Counted from the stretch's first letter, positions 18,294 through 27,374 are shown. The stretch: DNA of 64,000 nucleotides from Bradyrhizobium sp. WSM1417 (GCF_000515415.1 NZ_KI911783.1:5319831-5383830); one strand, 5' to 3'. Program-made: numbers and translations. Notes: generated from the letters alone by a model not told the origin.

Positions 18294-18773
18294 ATGCCTG
18301 TTCTCTCACCCACCTGGACCGACGAACGCATCGAACTTCTGAAGCAGCATTTCGAGGCCGGCCTCTCCTGTCGCGAGATCGCCGCCGACATCGGCGTCAG
18401 CCGCAATGCCGTGATCGGCAAACTGTCCCGCCTCAATCTGACGCGCGGCCGGACCATCGACGACCGCAAGGTTCAGGACAGGGGCTTGGCGCCTGCGCGC
18501 ACATCGCGGACCGTTCCGCGCCTGCAATACGAGATGCTCGCCACGATCTACGGCCAGACCGGTGCGCCGATGGTCGCCGCTCCGATCGACGACGCCAATC
18601 GCTGCTCGCTGCTCGAGCTTGCCGAGAACCGCTGCCGCTGGCCAATCTCGACGCCCGGCGCGGACGATTTCTGCTTCTGCGGCAACTCCGCGCCCGACGG
18701 CCAGTCCTATTGCGCCGGCCACAGCCGCCTCGCCTACCGGCCGAATTCCCGCGCACGCGTCATGCGCGGCTAA
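18294..18773 (+). CDS. GcrA-family cell-cycle regulator
   Basis: A 159-residue GcrA-type protein. GcrA in Caulobacter binds sigma-70 RNA polymerase at methylated GANTC sites and controls S-phase genes. Seen here are the N-terminal WTDERIELLKQHFEAGLSC with a helix-turn-helix IAADIGVSRNAVIGKLSRL (about 8-50) and the C-terminal block CRWPISTPGADDFCFCG...YCAGHSRLAY that is typical of the family. It may be the main GcrA or one of several paralogues. A terminator hairpin follows at 18818-18847. Confidence 0.85.
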   Translation: MPVLSPTWTDERIELLKQHFEAGLSCREIAADIGVSRNAVIGKLSRLNLTRGRTIDDRKVQDRGLAPARTSRTVPRLQYEMLATIYGQTGAPMVAAPIDDANRCSLLELAENRCRWPISTPGADDFCFCGNSAPDGQSYCAGHSRLAYRPNSRARVMRG

Positions 18774-18817
18774 GCCGAGTCCTGGAGGCGAGTCCTGAAG
18801 CCGTGTCCCAAAACGAA

Positions 18818-18847
18818 AAACCTCCGGCAGGGCATTGCCGGAGGTTT
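18818..18847. terminator. hairpin terminator downstream of the GcrA-like gene
   Basis: AAACCTCCGGCA / TGCCGGAGGTTT form a 12-bp stem with a GGGCAT loop, flanked by A- and T-rich runs on either side. It lies 45 nt after the gcrA-like stop codon and could stop transcription in both directions. Confidence 0.8.
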
Positions 18848-19023
18848 CTGGAGGTTTAGCATCAAGTCAGAGCCGCAACTTTCGTCATCGGCTGATAACT
18901 ATATAGCTTAGTAACTCAGGTAAGTAAATAAATTTGGGCCGATCGAATCGCATGGCTCGTCTTCGTCGCCCGCACGGGCCGCGGGATTTTCCGAACGCCC
19001 GTTTCGCAAAAAGCTCGCCTCGT

Positions 19024-19054
19024 AAAAAAAGCCCCGGCGGTGTCCCGCCGGGGC
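19024..19054 (-). terminator. Rho-independent terminator of the porin gene
   Basis: GCCCCGGCGG / CCGCCGGGGC form a perfect 10-bp GC stem with a TGTC loop. A run of seven A on the plus strand at 19024-19030 becomes a U tract for minus-strand transcription. It lies just after the porin stop codon. Confidence 0.9.
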
Positions 19055-19079
19055 TGCGTCATATTCGAAGGTCTTGAGC

Positions 19080-20636
19080 TTACCAGTTGCGCTGGGCGCG
19101 AACCAGCAGGCTGTAGGTGTCCTGGTCCTTCAGCTCATAGGCCGCTGCAGGCTTGGCAACGCTGGTGAGCGCCGGCGTCGTGATCACGCCCGAGTACTTC
19201 TGATCAAGATGGCTGTAGGTGAAGTCAGCCGAGAAGGTCAGGTTCTTGACCGGGGTCCAGCGGGTGATGACACCGATCTGGCCGATGTTGAAGTCCGGGT
19301 TGCAGGTGCCGGTCAGGGTCGCGAACGCGGCGCTGCCGCAGATCATGCCCTTGGCCGTGCCGCTGTAGTTGACGGCAGCCCACGCACCATAGAGCGCCGA
19401 GTTCCAGTACGGGCTCCAGTTGTGGGTGTAGGCACCACGGAAGCCGTAGGTCTTGGTCAGCTCGAGGCCGCTGCCGGGTGCGAACACCGCGTCAGACACG
19501 CCGGCGAAGCCGATGCTCTGATAGGCGCCACCCGAACCGCCGAACATCGAGTAGTTGGTCGCTGCCAGCTCCTGGAAGTTGTAGCGGCTCGCGCCGTCGG
19601 TGTAGACGCCCGAGATGTTGATCACGTCCCCGGCGCCGGTCGGGATGTTCTTGATCCCCAGAGCCAGCTGGACGGCCCAGCCCCACTTGTCTTCAGGATG
19701 ACCGGTGGCTTCGCTCGCGCCGTAATAGGCGACATGGTTGTCGTGCGCCGCGACCGAGGCCTGGAACAGGCCCCAGGCCTGGTCGACACGGAGGGTGCCG
19801 ACGAGATCGGGGGCGCGGGTGCCGCCGAGATCGTTGGAGCCGTAGGCACCGCCGAGGACGCCGGTGGTGGACATGCCGGCCGTATTCCAGAGGGCGGTCT
19901 GGAAGACCTGCGTCTGGTCCTGGGCCGAGACGATCGCCGTCACGCCCTGGCCGAGATCGGCGGTGTAGGTGAACTGGGCAACACCGTTGGTGCTGCCGCT
20001 GCCGCCGACGAGCTGGTCGAAGTTGTTGCCGGGATAGTTGATCCAGGGCGCGTCGAACTGCGACACGGCCTTACCCATGGTGAAGCCGGCGAACTGGATG
20101 AAGGCGTAGTAGACGCCGAGCGCGCCGCCCGAGATCCCCCCGTCGGTGCCGTTGATGGCCCCGCCGCTGGACCCGATCAGACCCGTGCCTGCGGCGTTGA
20201 CGCCGAGCGTGCTGCTGTACTGGGTGGCACCCGTTCCCGAACCGGCGCCGACATAGTTGCCGGTCGTCCAGGTGAAGACCGCATCGAAATAAGTGCGGAC
20301 AACGCCGTACTCGGTCGCGGTGCGCGTGTCGATGTTGAGATCTTCACGAGCGCGCATCGAGTAATAGTTCGTCAGGCGGTTGTTCGCCGCGAAGACGTTG
20401 TTGTACTGGGCGCTGTAATTGCCGCCGGCATTGAGCGCCACTTCGGCACGCAGATAGCCGCCCAGCTTGATGCAGGTGTCGCTGCCCGGGATGTAATAGA
20501 AACCCGCGCCGTAGAGCGAGCAGACCTTCACGTACTCGACCGCCTTGGCCTTGACCGGAAGATCAGCCGCCTGAGCTCCGCCGACGGCGATCAGACCCGC
20601 CGCAGTGCCGAGCAAAAGGCTCTTCACCACTTTCAT
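19080..20636 (-). CDS. outer-membrane porin (rhizobial Omp2b-like family)
   Basis: A 518-residue trimeric-type outer-membrane beta-barrel porin for passive diffusion of small solutes. An N-terminal signal peptide (MKVVKSLLLGTAAGLIAVGG) ends at AQAADLP. It is followed by the family start AVEYVKVCSLYGAGFYYIPG with two Cys, then CIKLGGYLRAE; the chain is rich in alternating strand segments and ends in RAQRNW, an aromatic C-terminal residue as required for BAM insertion. A strong terminator follows. Several paralogues are usual in Bradyrhizobium. The 400-bp upstream space suggests regulated expression. Confidence 0.92.
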   Translation of the reverse strand: MKVVKSLLLGTAAGLIAVGGAQAADLPVKAKAVEYVKVCSLYGAGFYYIPGSDTCIKLGGYLRAEVALNAGGNYSAQYNNVFAANNRLTNYYSMRAREDLNIDTRTATEYGVVRTYFDAVFTWTTGNYVGAGSGTGATQYSSTLGVNAAGTGLIGSSGGAINGTDGGISGGALGVYYAFIQFAGFTMGKAVSQFDAPWINYPGNNFDQLVGGSGSTNGVAQFTYTADLGQGVTAIVSAQDQTQVFQTALWNTAGMSTTGVLGGAYGSNDLGGTRAPDLVGTLRVDQAWGLFQASVAAHDNHVAYYGASEATGHPEDKWGWAVQLALGIKNIPTGAGDVINISGVYTDGASRYNFQELAATNYSMFGGSGGAYQSIGFAGVSDAVFAPGSGLELTKTYGFRGAYTHNWSPYWNSALYGAWAAVNYSGTAKGMICGSAAFATLTGTCNPDFNIGQIGVITRWTPVKNLTFSADFTYSHLDQKYSGVITTPALTSVAKPAAAYELKDQDTYSLLVRAQRNW

Positions 20637-21041
20637 ATTAAAACCTCCAAGTTGCTCATGTTACGAAGACCGGACCGTGAGGCCCCCCAGATCCCCGTTT
20701 TTCAAATCCGCTCGGCCGCTTTGCGCTTTCGGACACACCCTCTTTCGACGCGAGGGCCGTGAGCAAACCACCTGCAACGGGACGATCGAGTACCCCCCAC
20801 CGTCACGACGCAATATGCCTGCGCCGTTCACTAATCAAAATACCTTATTTGATCAGGTTTGTGGTTTCCCCAAACCTGTGCCCAGTGCGCAACACCACGG
20901 CGACGCGATTCCATGAGCTGATCATCTTTGTAGTTTTAGTGACGAAATTACCCTGCTCTGCACTTGCGTCAGAGCAGGCTTGCGTGGACTATGGCTTGCA
21001 CGACACCGGCCGCATACAAATCAGATCACGGGAGTGACGCT
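20637..21041. other. divergent intergenic region between porin and MarR genes
   Basis: No gene is supported in these 405 bp. It holds a hairpin CAGGTTT (20854-20860) / AAACCTG (20872-20878) with an 11-nt loop about 220 bp upstream of the porin start, and AT-rich stretches around 20830-20850 and 20925-20950. It presumably contains the promoters of both divergent genes, but no clear -35/-10 pair could be chosen. Confidence 0.5.
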
Positions 21042-21548
21042 GTGTCAGCGACGAGGAAAGAAGGGGCGCGCCTCCGCTCCATCGGCAATCTGGATATCAT
21101 CAGGCGCTTCACCTGGGAGATATCGTCGATCAACATGTATCTGGAGGAGCTGCGTCAGTTCTGGGCGAGAACGCTCGGCATCAGCGGCCCGCAATGGCTG
21201 ATCCTGATGGCGATCTCCGACCTCGACAAGGACGACGGCATTCCGGTCAACGTCGTCTCGAAACTCCTCCACGTCGATCCGTCGTTCGTCACCACCCAGT
21301 CCAAGCTGCTCGAGAAGAAGGCCCTGTTGCGCCGCCGCCCCTCGCCAACCGACGCGAGGGTGGTGCGGCTGTCCCTGACCGAGAAGACGCAGAAGCACCT
21401 GGCGAGCCTCAACGAGCAGTACAAGACGATCAGGGAATTCGTGTTCCAGGAGTTCGACGAGAAAGAGCTGACGGAATTCACCACCAAGCTCGCGATGTTG
21501 AAGACCCGTCTCGAAAAGGCCTGCGTCCGCCTGACCCTCGACTTCTGA
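21042..21548 (+). CDS. MarR-family transcriptional regulator
   Basis: A 168-residue winged-helix protein. GISGPQWLILMAISDL is the typical dimer/recognition-domain opening, followed by VNVVSKLLHVDPSFVTTQSKLLEKKALLRR with the helix-turn-helix and PSPTDARVVRLSL as the wing. GTG at 21042 is chosen because GGAG lies seven nt upstream; a longer open frame starts at 20964. It is divergent from the porin gene and converges on the hydrolase-fold gene 10 nt beyond its end, so the porin or itself are possible targets. Confidence 0.83.
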   Translation: MSATRKEGARLRSIGNLDIIRRFTWEISSINMYLEELRQFWARTLGISGPQWLILMAISDLDKDDGIPVNVVSKLLHVDPSFVTTQSKLLEKKALLRRRPSPTDARVVRLSLTEKTQKHLASLNEQYKTIREFVFQEFDEKELTEFTTKLAMLKTRLEKACVRLTLDF

Positions 21549-21558
21549 GGCGACGTCC

Positions 21559-22677
21559 TCAGATGCGCCCCGCGGCGCCGAGCCGCGACTCGAGCCAATC
21601 GAAGATGTATTCATTGGCGAGGCTCGGATTGTCCGCATGGCCCTGCGCCGCGCCCGTTTCGGCCGCGGTGAACACCTTCAACATGACATCCGAACGGCCG
21701 AGCCGGGACGTCTGGACGATCTGACGCGCCCGATCAGCCTTGAGCCAGCCGTCCTCGCCGAGCGTGATCAGCACCGGACAGTCGGCGCTAGAGGCCATCA
21801 GCGGAGCGTGCGGCACCGGAACGATGCTGACGTCGCTCATCGCGAATCGGCTGGCAAAGAACGCCCGCTCGTGCAGATCCCACAGGCCGCCATCGCAGAC
21901 GGCGGCGGCAAGCCGCGGCTCCTGCAACACCGCGCGCGCCACGAAGGAAGAGCCCCAGCCGTCGGCGACGATCGCGACGCGTTCGAAATCGACCTCGCTG
22001 CAGGTCTCCAGATAGTCCATGACGCACGGGATCGCGCTCTCGAGATCCCGGCGGCGCAACAGCGCGTCGAGACAATCGTCGCGCTGGTCGCCGAACAGGT
22101 CCAGCGCCAGCAGCGAGAAGCCGCGCTCGCGCGCGTGCGGCGCGAGCTTGAACAGAAACTCCTCCTTGCGGTGGCCGGGCTCGCCGATGCAGATCACGGT
22201 CGGAGCTCGCACACGTTCCGACGGCGCGTACGCGGGCAGGAAATAGCCCTGCAACGAATGTCCGTCGAGCCAGGGGATCGTCATGACCTCGCCGGCCGGA
22301 TCGCGCGCGGCGAGGAAGCGGCGGGCGCAATCCTGCATCGCGAGGACCGCGACCCAGCGGCGCTCGTCCGCTTGATCGAGCGGCATTGCGGCCGCGCTGT
22401 AGTAATTCATGGCGCGGAGCCAGTTGCGCTGCGCGGTCGCCCTGTGACCTTCCGCGAACGCGGCCTCGGCACGATGCCGATTGGCCTGCGCCAGCTTCTT
22501 CCACTCGCGATGCCAGGACTGGTCTTCGCCCCGCTTCAGCTGCCGCGCGATCATCAGGCATTCGGCGATCGTGGCGCCGCCCTCCTGGGCCGCGGTCAGG
22601 AGCCTCGTGAACTCAGCGGAGATGTCCTCTCGCTCCGGGCAAAGGATCCAGTCGTCGGAGAGGCATGCGGGTATCAT
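21559..22677 (-). CDS. alpha/beta-hydrolase-fold protein with altered nucleophile elbow
   Basis: A 372-residue protein like the DUF1100/FrsA and 2,6-dihydroxypseudooxynicotine hydrolase group: a helical N-terminal half (residues 20-125), then a hydrolase core with ICIGEPGHRKEE and LLALDLFGDQRDD. The nucleophile elbow, normally G-x-S-x-G, reads ADGWGSS (238-244) with Gly at the expected Ser position. A late QGHADNPSLANEYIFDWL block keeps the His-containing motif of the family. It may be non-hydrolytic or use a different residue. It stands alone on its strand between two unrelated genes. Confidence 0.75.
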   Translation of the reverse strand: MIPACLSDDWILCPEREDISAEFTRLLTAAQEGGATIAECLMIARQLKRGEDQSWHREWKKLAQANRHRAEAAFAEGHRATAQRNWLRAMNYYSAAAMPLDQADERRWVAVLAMQDCARRFLAARDPAGEVMTIPWLDGHSLQGYFLPAYAPSERVRAPTVICIGEPGHRKEEFLFKLAPHARERGFSLLALDLFGDQRDDCLDALLRRRDLESAIPCVMDYLETCSEVDFERVAIVADGWGSSFVARAVLQEPRLAAAVCDGGLWDLHERAFFASRFAMSDVSIVPVPHAPLMASSADCPVLITLGEDGWLKADRARQIVQTSRLGRSDVMLKVFTAAETGAAQGHADNPSLANEYIFDWLESRLGAAGRI

Positions 22678-22952
22678 CGTGAGCTACGCTCTGGTCATCG
22701 CCTTACACATGTTGAGTAAACTATTTTGGTTCCCTGACCAAGCTGCCGTGCGCCGAATGAGAGCCGTTCGACATCACCATCGCTTGAACGAATGGGGCGT
22801 GTCGCATGCGTGACATTCCAATTCGTCATGAGTGGCCGAACACTGGCAGAAACGCCGGCAGCGAACTGGCAAGAGGTGGCACGCGAAATTGCCTGCGCGC
22901 CTCTTGCCATGATGCTCATCATACCTATATTCGCGCGCGCTCGGCGGCCGCC

Positions 22953-23924
22953 TCAGCCGAGACGCCAGCCGACCTCCTGCGTAAAACTTTCGTAGAAGGA
23001 TCTTTCGTAGGCCTGCTCCGGTGTGGCGCGCACGCGCTCGTCGAGGCGCTTTGCATCCTCGCCCACGAGAATGCGCCATTGCTCCGCCTTGACCCCGTCG
23101 AGGATGATCCTGGCGGCCTGTGCCGCCGTCGTCGGCGCGTCCTCGAGGAAGCTGCGGGCGCGCTCGGCGAACGCCGCCTGGATGTCCTCGTCCGCCATCT
23201 TGTCGGCATCCGGCACGCCGGCCGCGACCATGCGCTTGCGGGTCAGCGCGACCTCGTCGGCGTTGAGCCGCTCCGAGCCGTCGGCGCTCTGCACCTTGCG
23301 CGAATTGGAGACGATCGAGGTGCCGATATGGCCGGGCATCACCACCGAGCATTTGACGTGCGGCGCGTGCAGGCGGAGGTCGTTGATCAGCGCTTCGGTA
23401 AACCCCTTCACGGCGAACTTCGCCGAGCTGTAGGCGGTGTGGGACTGGTTCATGCCGATCGAGGCCCAGAAGCCGTTGACGCTCGCGGTGTTGACGATGT
23501 GGGCCTCGTCCGCCGCGACCAGCATCGGCAGGAAGGTGCGGACGCCGAGATAGACCCCGCCCCAGCAGATGTTGAAGGTGCGCTCCCACTGCTCGCGGGT
23601 GTTGGTGAACAGGCTGCCGCCGCCACCGATGCCGGCGTTGTTGAACAGAAGATGGATCCGGTCGGTCTTCTGCTGCTCGGCGAGCTCGTCGCGGAATCGC
23701 TTGAGATGATCCTCGATCGAGACGTCGGCGACATGGGTCGTGACGCGCAAGCCCTGCGGCAGCTTCTCCACCTCGCACAGCCGCTTGGTCTCGGCCAGCG
23801 CGGCTTCCGAGACGTCGCACATCGCGACATTGCAGCCCTCGGCGACGAGCTGCCGCGCGAGCTCGCGTCCCATTCCCGTGCCGCCCCCGGTGATGACGGC
23901 GATCTTTCCTGCAAAATCCTTCAT
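22953..23924 (-). CDS. short-chain dehydrogenase/reductase
   Basis: A 323-residue classical SDR. Visible are the cofactor motif TGGGTGMG (residues about 12-19), NNAG, the catalytic Ser in NTASVNGF, and the YxxxK pair in YSSAKFAVKG. CDVSE after the second strand carries an Asp that usually favours NAD(H). The C-terminal extension (about 60 residues beyond the common 250) is of unknown role. Substrate cannot be told. It is followed by an unrelated DHDPS-family gene on the same strand in reverse order, 147 nt away. Confidence 0.88.
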   Translation of the reverse strand: MKDFAGKIAVITGGGTGMGRELARQLVAEGCNVAMCDVSEAALAETKRLCEVEKLPQGLRVTTHVADVSIEDHLKRFRDELAEQQKTDRIHLLFNNAGIGGGGSLFTNTREQWERTFNICWGGVYLGVRTFLPMLVAADEAHIVNTASVNGFWASIGMNQSHTAYSSAKFAVKGFTEALINDLRLHAPHVKCSVVMPGHIGTSIVSNSRKVQSADGSERLNADEVALTRKRMVAAGVPDADKMADEDIQAAFAERARSFLEDAPTTAAQAARIILDGVKAEQWRILVGEDAKRLDERVRATPEQAYERSFYESFTQEVGWRLG

Positions 23925-24070
23925 GGGACTTTCGGCCCCTCCCCTTGTCGGTATGTTTCTTCACAGCTAGCGCCGTGCGCATCGGAGCGCGCACAAAATG
24001 TAGCAGCGCCGCATCCGCAGGTAAAAGCGGATCGGCGCTGCCATGTTCACCACTAATTTCAGGGCGTGGA

Positions 24071-24976
24071 CTATTCAGCCGCCTCGACGCGCCCGTTCAA
24101 CGCGCCGAGCCCGTCCAGCGCCTTGCGGATCGCCGCCTGCTGCGCGCTTGAGGCCTCCGGCATCGGCGCGCGCGGATAAGTCCTGGGCAGGCCCTGCAGC
24201 GTCTGCGCATAGCGCGTGCAGGCCGGCAGATTATCGGCGATCACAGCGTTCCACAGCGTCAGCAGCTTCTTGTGCAGGTCGAGCGCGCGCGGATGATCAC
24301 CCGCCTTCACCGCATCCCACAGCGCGACGGAGGCATGCGGCGCCGCGGTCAGGATCGCGGCGATCGAGCCATGAGCCCCCAATGTGTAGGACGGATACAT
24401 CAGCGCATCGACCGCGCTGTAGATCAGCTTGTCAGGCGCCATCATCATGAGGTCGGCGAACAGCTTCAGGTCCCCCGCGCTCTGCTTGACGCCGACCACC
24501 AGCGGCACCTCGGTCATGATCCGCGTCAGCAGCGCCGGCGACAGATACGACCACGGCACCACGTTGTAGATGATGATGGGCATGCCGGTCTCATCAGCCA
24601 TGGCGCGGAAATGCGCCACCATCGCCTCGTCGTCCGGCTTGAACAAATAATGCACCGGCGTGACCTGGAGCGCGGCGACATTCATGTCGCGCACCAGCTT
24701 GCCGCGGCGGATCGCATCGCGCGTGGAATCGACGATGATGCCGGCGATCACGGGAATGCGCCCCTTCACCGCCGCAACCGTCGCCTCCATCAGGTCGCGA
24801 TATTCCTCGTGATCGAGCGTGTGCCCCTCGCCGGTCGAGCCGCCGGCTGCGACGCCGTGCGCGCCGGCGCCGATCATCCAATCGACCTGTGGCGCCACAA
24901 GCGTGTAGTCGATCTCGCCATCCTTCCGGAACGGCGTCGTCATCGGCGGGATCACGCCGGTCGGTCGTGCCTTCAT
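24071..24976 (-). CDS. dihydrodipicolinate synthase / N-acetylneuraminate lyase family protein
   Basis: A 301-residue TIM-barrel class I aldolase. GGSTGEGHTL carries the family carboxylate-binding Thr/Ser, IIIYNVVPW the active-site Tyr, and VVGVKQSAGD the Schiff-base lysine. Family members act on pyruvate-derived substrates in lysine synthesis or sugar-acid breakdown. The absence of lysine-pathway neighbours makes a catabolic aldolase or hydro-lyase more likely than DapA. ATG at 24976 follows GAGGG; an upstream in-frame start at 25036 has no ribosome site. Confidence 0.85.
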   Translation of the reverse strand: MKARPTGVIPPMTTPFRKDGEIDYTLVAPQVDWMIGAGAHGVAAGGSTGEGHTLDHEEYRDLMEATVAAVKGRIPVIAGIIVDSTRDAIRRGKLVRDMNVAALQVTPVHYLFKPDDEAMVAHFRAMADETGMPIIIYNVVPWSYLSPALLTRIMTEVPLVVGVKQSAGDLKLFADLMMMAPDKLIYSAVDALMYPSYTLGAHGSIAAILTAAPHASVALWDAVKAGDHPRALDLHKKLLTLWNAVIADNLPACTRYAQTLQGLPRTYPRAPMPEASSAQQAAIRKALDGLGALNGRVEAAE

Positions 24977-25307
24977 GGTCTGCCCTCGCGTTTCCATATC
25001 CCTTGTGGCGGCCCCACTCTTTTGGCGGGTGGCCACGCCCTTCCGAGCCTACCGGCTGCACGCGGCCTGTGAAGCGCCACCGGCGCGGCGCTGCCCCCGG
25101 AATTCGACATCCCTGCGCTGATCTCCCGCCCGGTTCTCCGTATTTGCCCGGCTTCGGTTTAGGGGCAATTTTTTTACAATCCGAATCGCTAAATGGAGTC
25201 CGGACGCTGGGTCGAGTCGGCCAGGCCAGCGTGTTGTTTGCGTCACAGGCTCTGGCACTCCGCTTGCATCCTCTTCGTGGTCAGAAACTACCGATGAGGT
25301 GACTGGA
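24977..25307. other. intergenic region, no gene supported
   Basis: These 331 bp separate the divergent DHDPS-family gene and a small plus-strand gene. An AT-rich segment at about 25160-25195 (with a run of seven T) could be part of a promoter for the small gene. No conserved frame, repeat or RNA structure was recognised. Confidence 0.4.
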
Positions 25308-25547
25308 ATGTTCGTGACCGTCGTTGCCGTGCTCTGCCGGCTGAGTGCAGCCAGCTCAGGCAGTTGCATCGAGGAAATCGTGACCGACAGCAACATGACG
25401 CCCGAGATGTCGATGATGCAGTGTGCGATCGGCGCACAGGCCCCATTGGCGAAATGGATGGGCGAGCATCCGATCTACCACGCCAACTGGCGGCTCGATC
25501 GCTACAAATGCGTTCCGGGTCGCTACGAGATCAAGGGCCACGCGTAA
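25308..25547 (+). CDS. small cysteine-containing protein of unknown function
   Basis: A 79-residue protein beginning with a hydrophobic segment (MFVTVVAVLCRLSAASSG) that may be an export signal or membrane anchor. It has four Cys (about residues 9, 20, 39 and 68), and the pattern C-x-E-E...MMQCAIGAQAPLAKWM...YKCVPGRYEIKG. The ATG at 25308 follows GAGGTGA. Similar short proteins recur as conserved hypotheticals in rhizobia as I recall, but no function is known. It sits at the left edge of a lower-GC patch. Confidence 0.6.
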   Translation: MFVTVVAVLCRLSAASSGSCIEEIVTDSNMTPEMSMMQCAIGAQAPLAKWMGEHPIYHANWRLDRYKCVPGRYEIKGHA

Positions 25548-25844
25548 GACCCCGCAAAACTACTGATACCAAGACGACGGACCAAGACTACCAACGAGGA
25601 AACGCCCCGGAGGCCGACTGGTCTTTCCGTGCGGGCACCGACAGCGCCAGACCCCATCGCGGCGGCGCCCTTTGTGACAACGATCACGCAGCCCCTAAAG
25701 CCACTTCCCGCGCGATGATTGCACGCGCTCGCCGCTTCACGCGTTTTGTCTGCATGGCAGCTACGGGGCCAGCAGCAGGACTGCCCAACTCTCGCTCTTG
25801 GCGGCATCGTCCCTCGCGCCTTAGATTGCGCCGGGGTGACCTCA
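25548..25844. other. intergenic region at the edge of a lower-GC patch
   Basis: About 300 bp without a convincing gene. Open frames run through it but have no ribosome sites and no recognisable product. The base composition falls towards the right, into the gene at 25845. Confidence 0.4.
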
Positions 25845-26645
25845 ATGAAGAACAAGGCCGAATGCAGAGCGATCGATGAACCGCTACCGCCCGAGTTTTT
25901 GGAGGCACTTAACCTTTGCACGAAACTGATATCTGTCCGCGCAACGGGGGACCCGGACCGCCTGACGGCGGCGAACGACAGCCTGAGGGCCGACCTTCTT
26001 GGTGACCCGCCCGTGCCAACTCTCATATCGGCCGCTGATCAGCCTGTTGTCACTTTGCTTCACTCTTTCCTTGAGCTGATGCAGGTACCAAACCATTTCA
26101 AAGCTATGGCGACAATGGTGCGCCTATATCCGTGGGGAGGAAAAATCTCCCGGTCGCAGCATATGGAGAGCTGTTACTACCTTATCGTCCACGAAACCTA
26201 CATTTTAGAAGAGCGCCTGAAGGCATTCACAAAAGCTTTGATCGAATGCGCCACGTCGCAATCGTTTGAGGTGGATCTGTCATCTGCCCACAAGTATGCA
26301 ATCAAGTTGCACAACGCGTTTTTCGGGGAGATGGTGGCTGCGAGAGGAATCCATGTGCATCAACGTTCTTACGTTCCCAGGGAGATAAAGCGCCTAGGGA
26401 CGCTAGAATTGCTAATGCTTAATCCGTTGAATGATCCCACAATAGACGCGGCGCTTTGGCGATTTCTGCATCGATTAGCCTTTCGCGACGCCCGCAAAAA
26501 ATGGATCAAGAATGCCGATGATGCATCAAAAGCTGCGCAATACGTAATTGGGCATTTACTCGTTCAAACACAGCTGGTCTGGCGAACGGTAATGCAGGAA
26601 GAATTGAATAAGTTAGAGCCGATCGGAGCGTCGACTAATCTCTAG
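25845..26645 (+). CDS. unrecognised protein with an R-x4-H motif; candidate HEPN-like
   Basis: A 266-residue protein that I do not recognise. GGGGTGA lies before the ATG. It is mostly helical by pattern, with no signal peptide or membrane segment. HMESCYYLIVHETYILEERL (106-125) and the following helices, ending in VAARGIHVHQRS, contain R167-x4-H172, the spacing of the HEPN RNase motif; the arrangement recalls Cthe_2314-like HEPN proteins. This is inference only. GC is about half, clearly lower than neighbours, and codon use differs, which suggests transfer. There is no partner gene. It lies between housekeeping genes and a tRNA-Pro gene. Confidence 0.6.
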   Translation: MKNKAECRAIDEPLPPEFLEALNLCTKLISVRATGDPDRLTAANDSLRADLLGDPPVPTLISAADQPVVTLLHSFLELMQVPNHFKAMATMVRLYPWGGKISRSQHMESCYYLIVHETYILEERLKAFTKALIECATSQSFEVDLSSAHKYAIKLHNAFFGEMVAARGIHVHQRSYVPREIKRLGTLELLMLNPLNDPTIDAALWRFLHRLAFRDARKKWIKNADDASKAAQYVIGHLLVQTQLVWRTVMQEELNKLEPIGASTNL

Positions 26646-27374
26646 ATCCTGCAATTGACCTTACCGCAACACGATACATCGCCAGAAGCGATGGGAATTA
26701 AAAAGTGGAGACGCAACGAGGCGCGGAGAATTACGCTGACAGTCCACTCATTTGATCGAGACACAGGTGGTGGAATATTCGAGGTAGGTGGCCCCGCAAA
26801 ACGTGTACCTCTAGGAAAGCCGACGTTCCCTAAGCTCCCGAATATGCCGTCCGCTTGCGACCGCCCTCTCTGCGCCCAAGTTGGTCGTATGGCGCGACTT
26901 CATGCCTGCCTCCTGAACGAGTTCTCTATGCTTCTGGCTGCAGAGATAGGCCATCACTCCGGCAATGTTCTGCTTGTCTGAACTTTGATCAGACAATCGC
27001 GCCAAGCTCTTGCGCCGCAGACAATCCTCGTGTGCGAGTTCGTCACGAAGGACAGCGTGAGCCGGTCAGTTCTCTCTGCCAGCCGGTCGCCTGCCGGCGT
27101 CGGCGACGCGGTCAGTGTGAACATGCCGAGCAGAGCAACACGACACCGGAGCTGGCACGAGATGACATTATGCTCCTGTTTTGCCCGACGCATCAAATCG
27201 CTTCGGAAAAACCTCATCCCGCCGATGACTTCGCTACTGTGCATGGGGTTGTTTTCGGCATTTTGATTTTCCAGCCACCAAGCAGCCATCCCTCCGATCG
27301 TGGCCCATGCGTCACCGGCGGCAGCTGGCTCCGCGCCGCCCCTCAATCCAGCCGACAGATGCTTTGAGAAAAAA
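26646..27374. other. gene-poor stretch between the low-GC gene and tRNA-Pro
   Basis: These 729 bp carry no supported gene. Short open frames exist on both strands but without ribosome sites or recognisable products. The region lies on the 3' side of the tRNA, which is where an integrated element would sit. I looked for a second copy of the tRNA 3' end to the left and did not find one, so an attachment site is not demonstrated. It may be a decayed island remnant. Confidence 0.45.

Noticed and set aside
19074..20762. 562-codon open frame opposite the porin gene
   Set aside because: Antisense shadow; the porin has a signal peptide, family motifs and a terminator in the right orientation.
26655..26981. 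108-codon frame after the low-GC gene
   Set aside because: No ribosome site, no coherent composition and an overlapping frame on the other strand; not supported as a gene.
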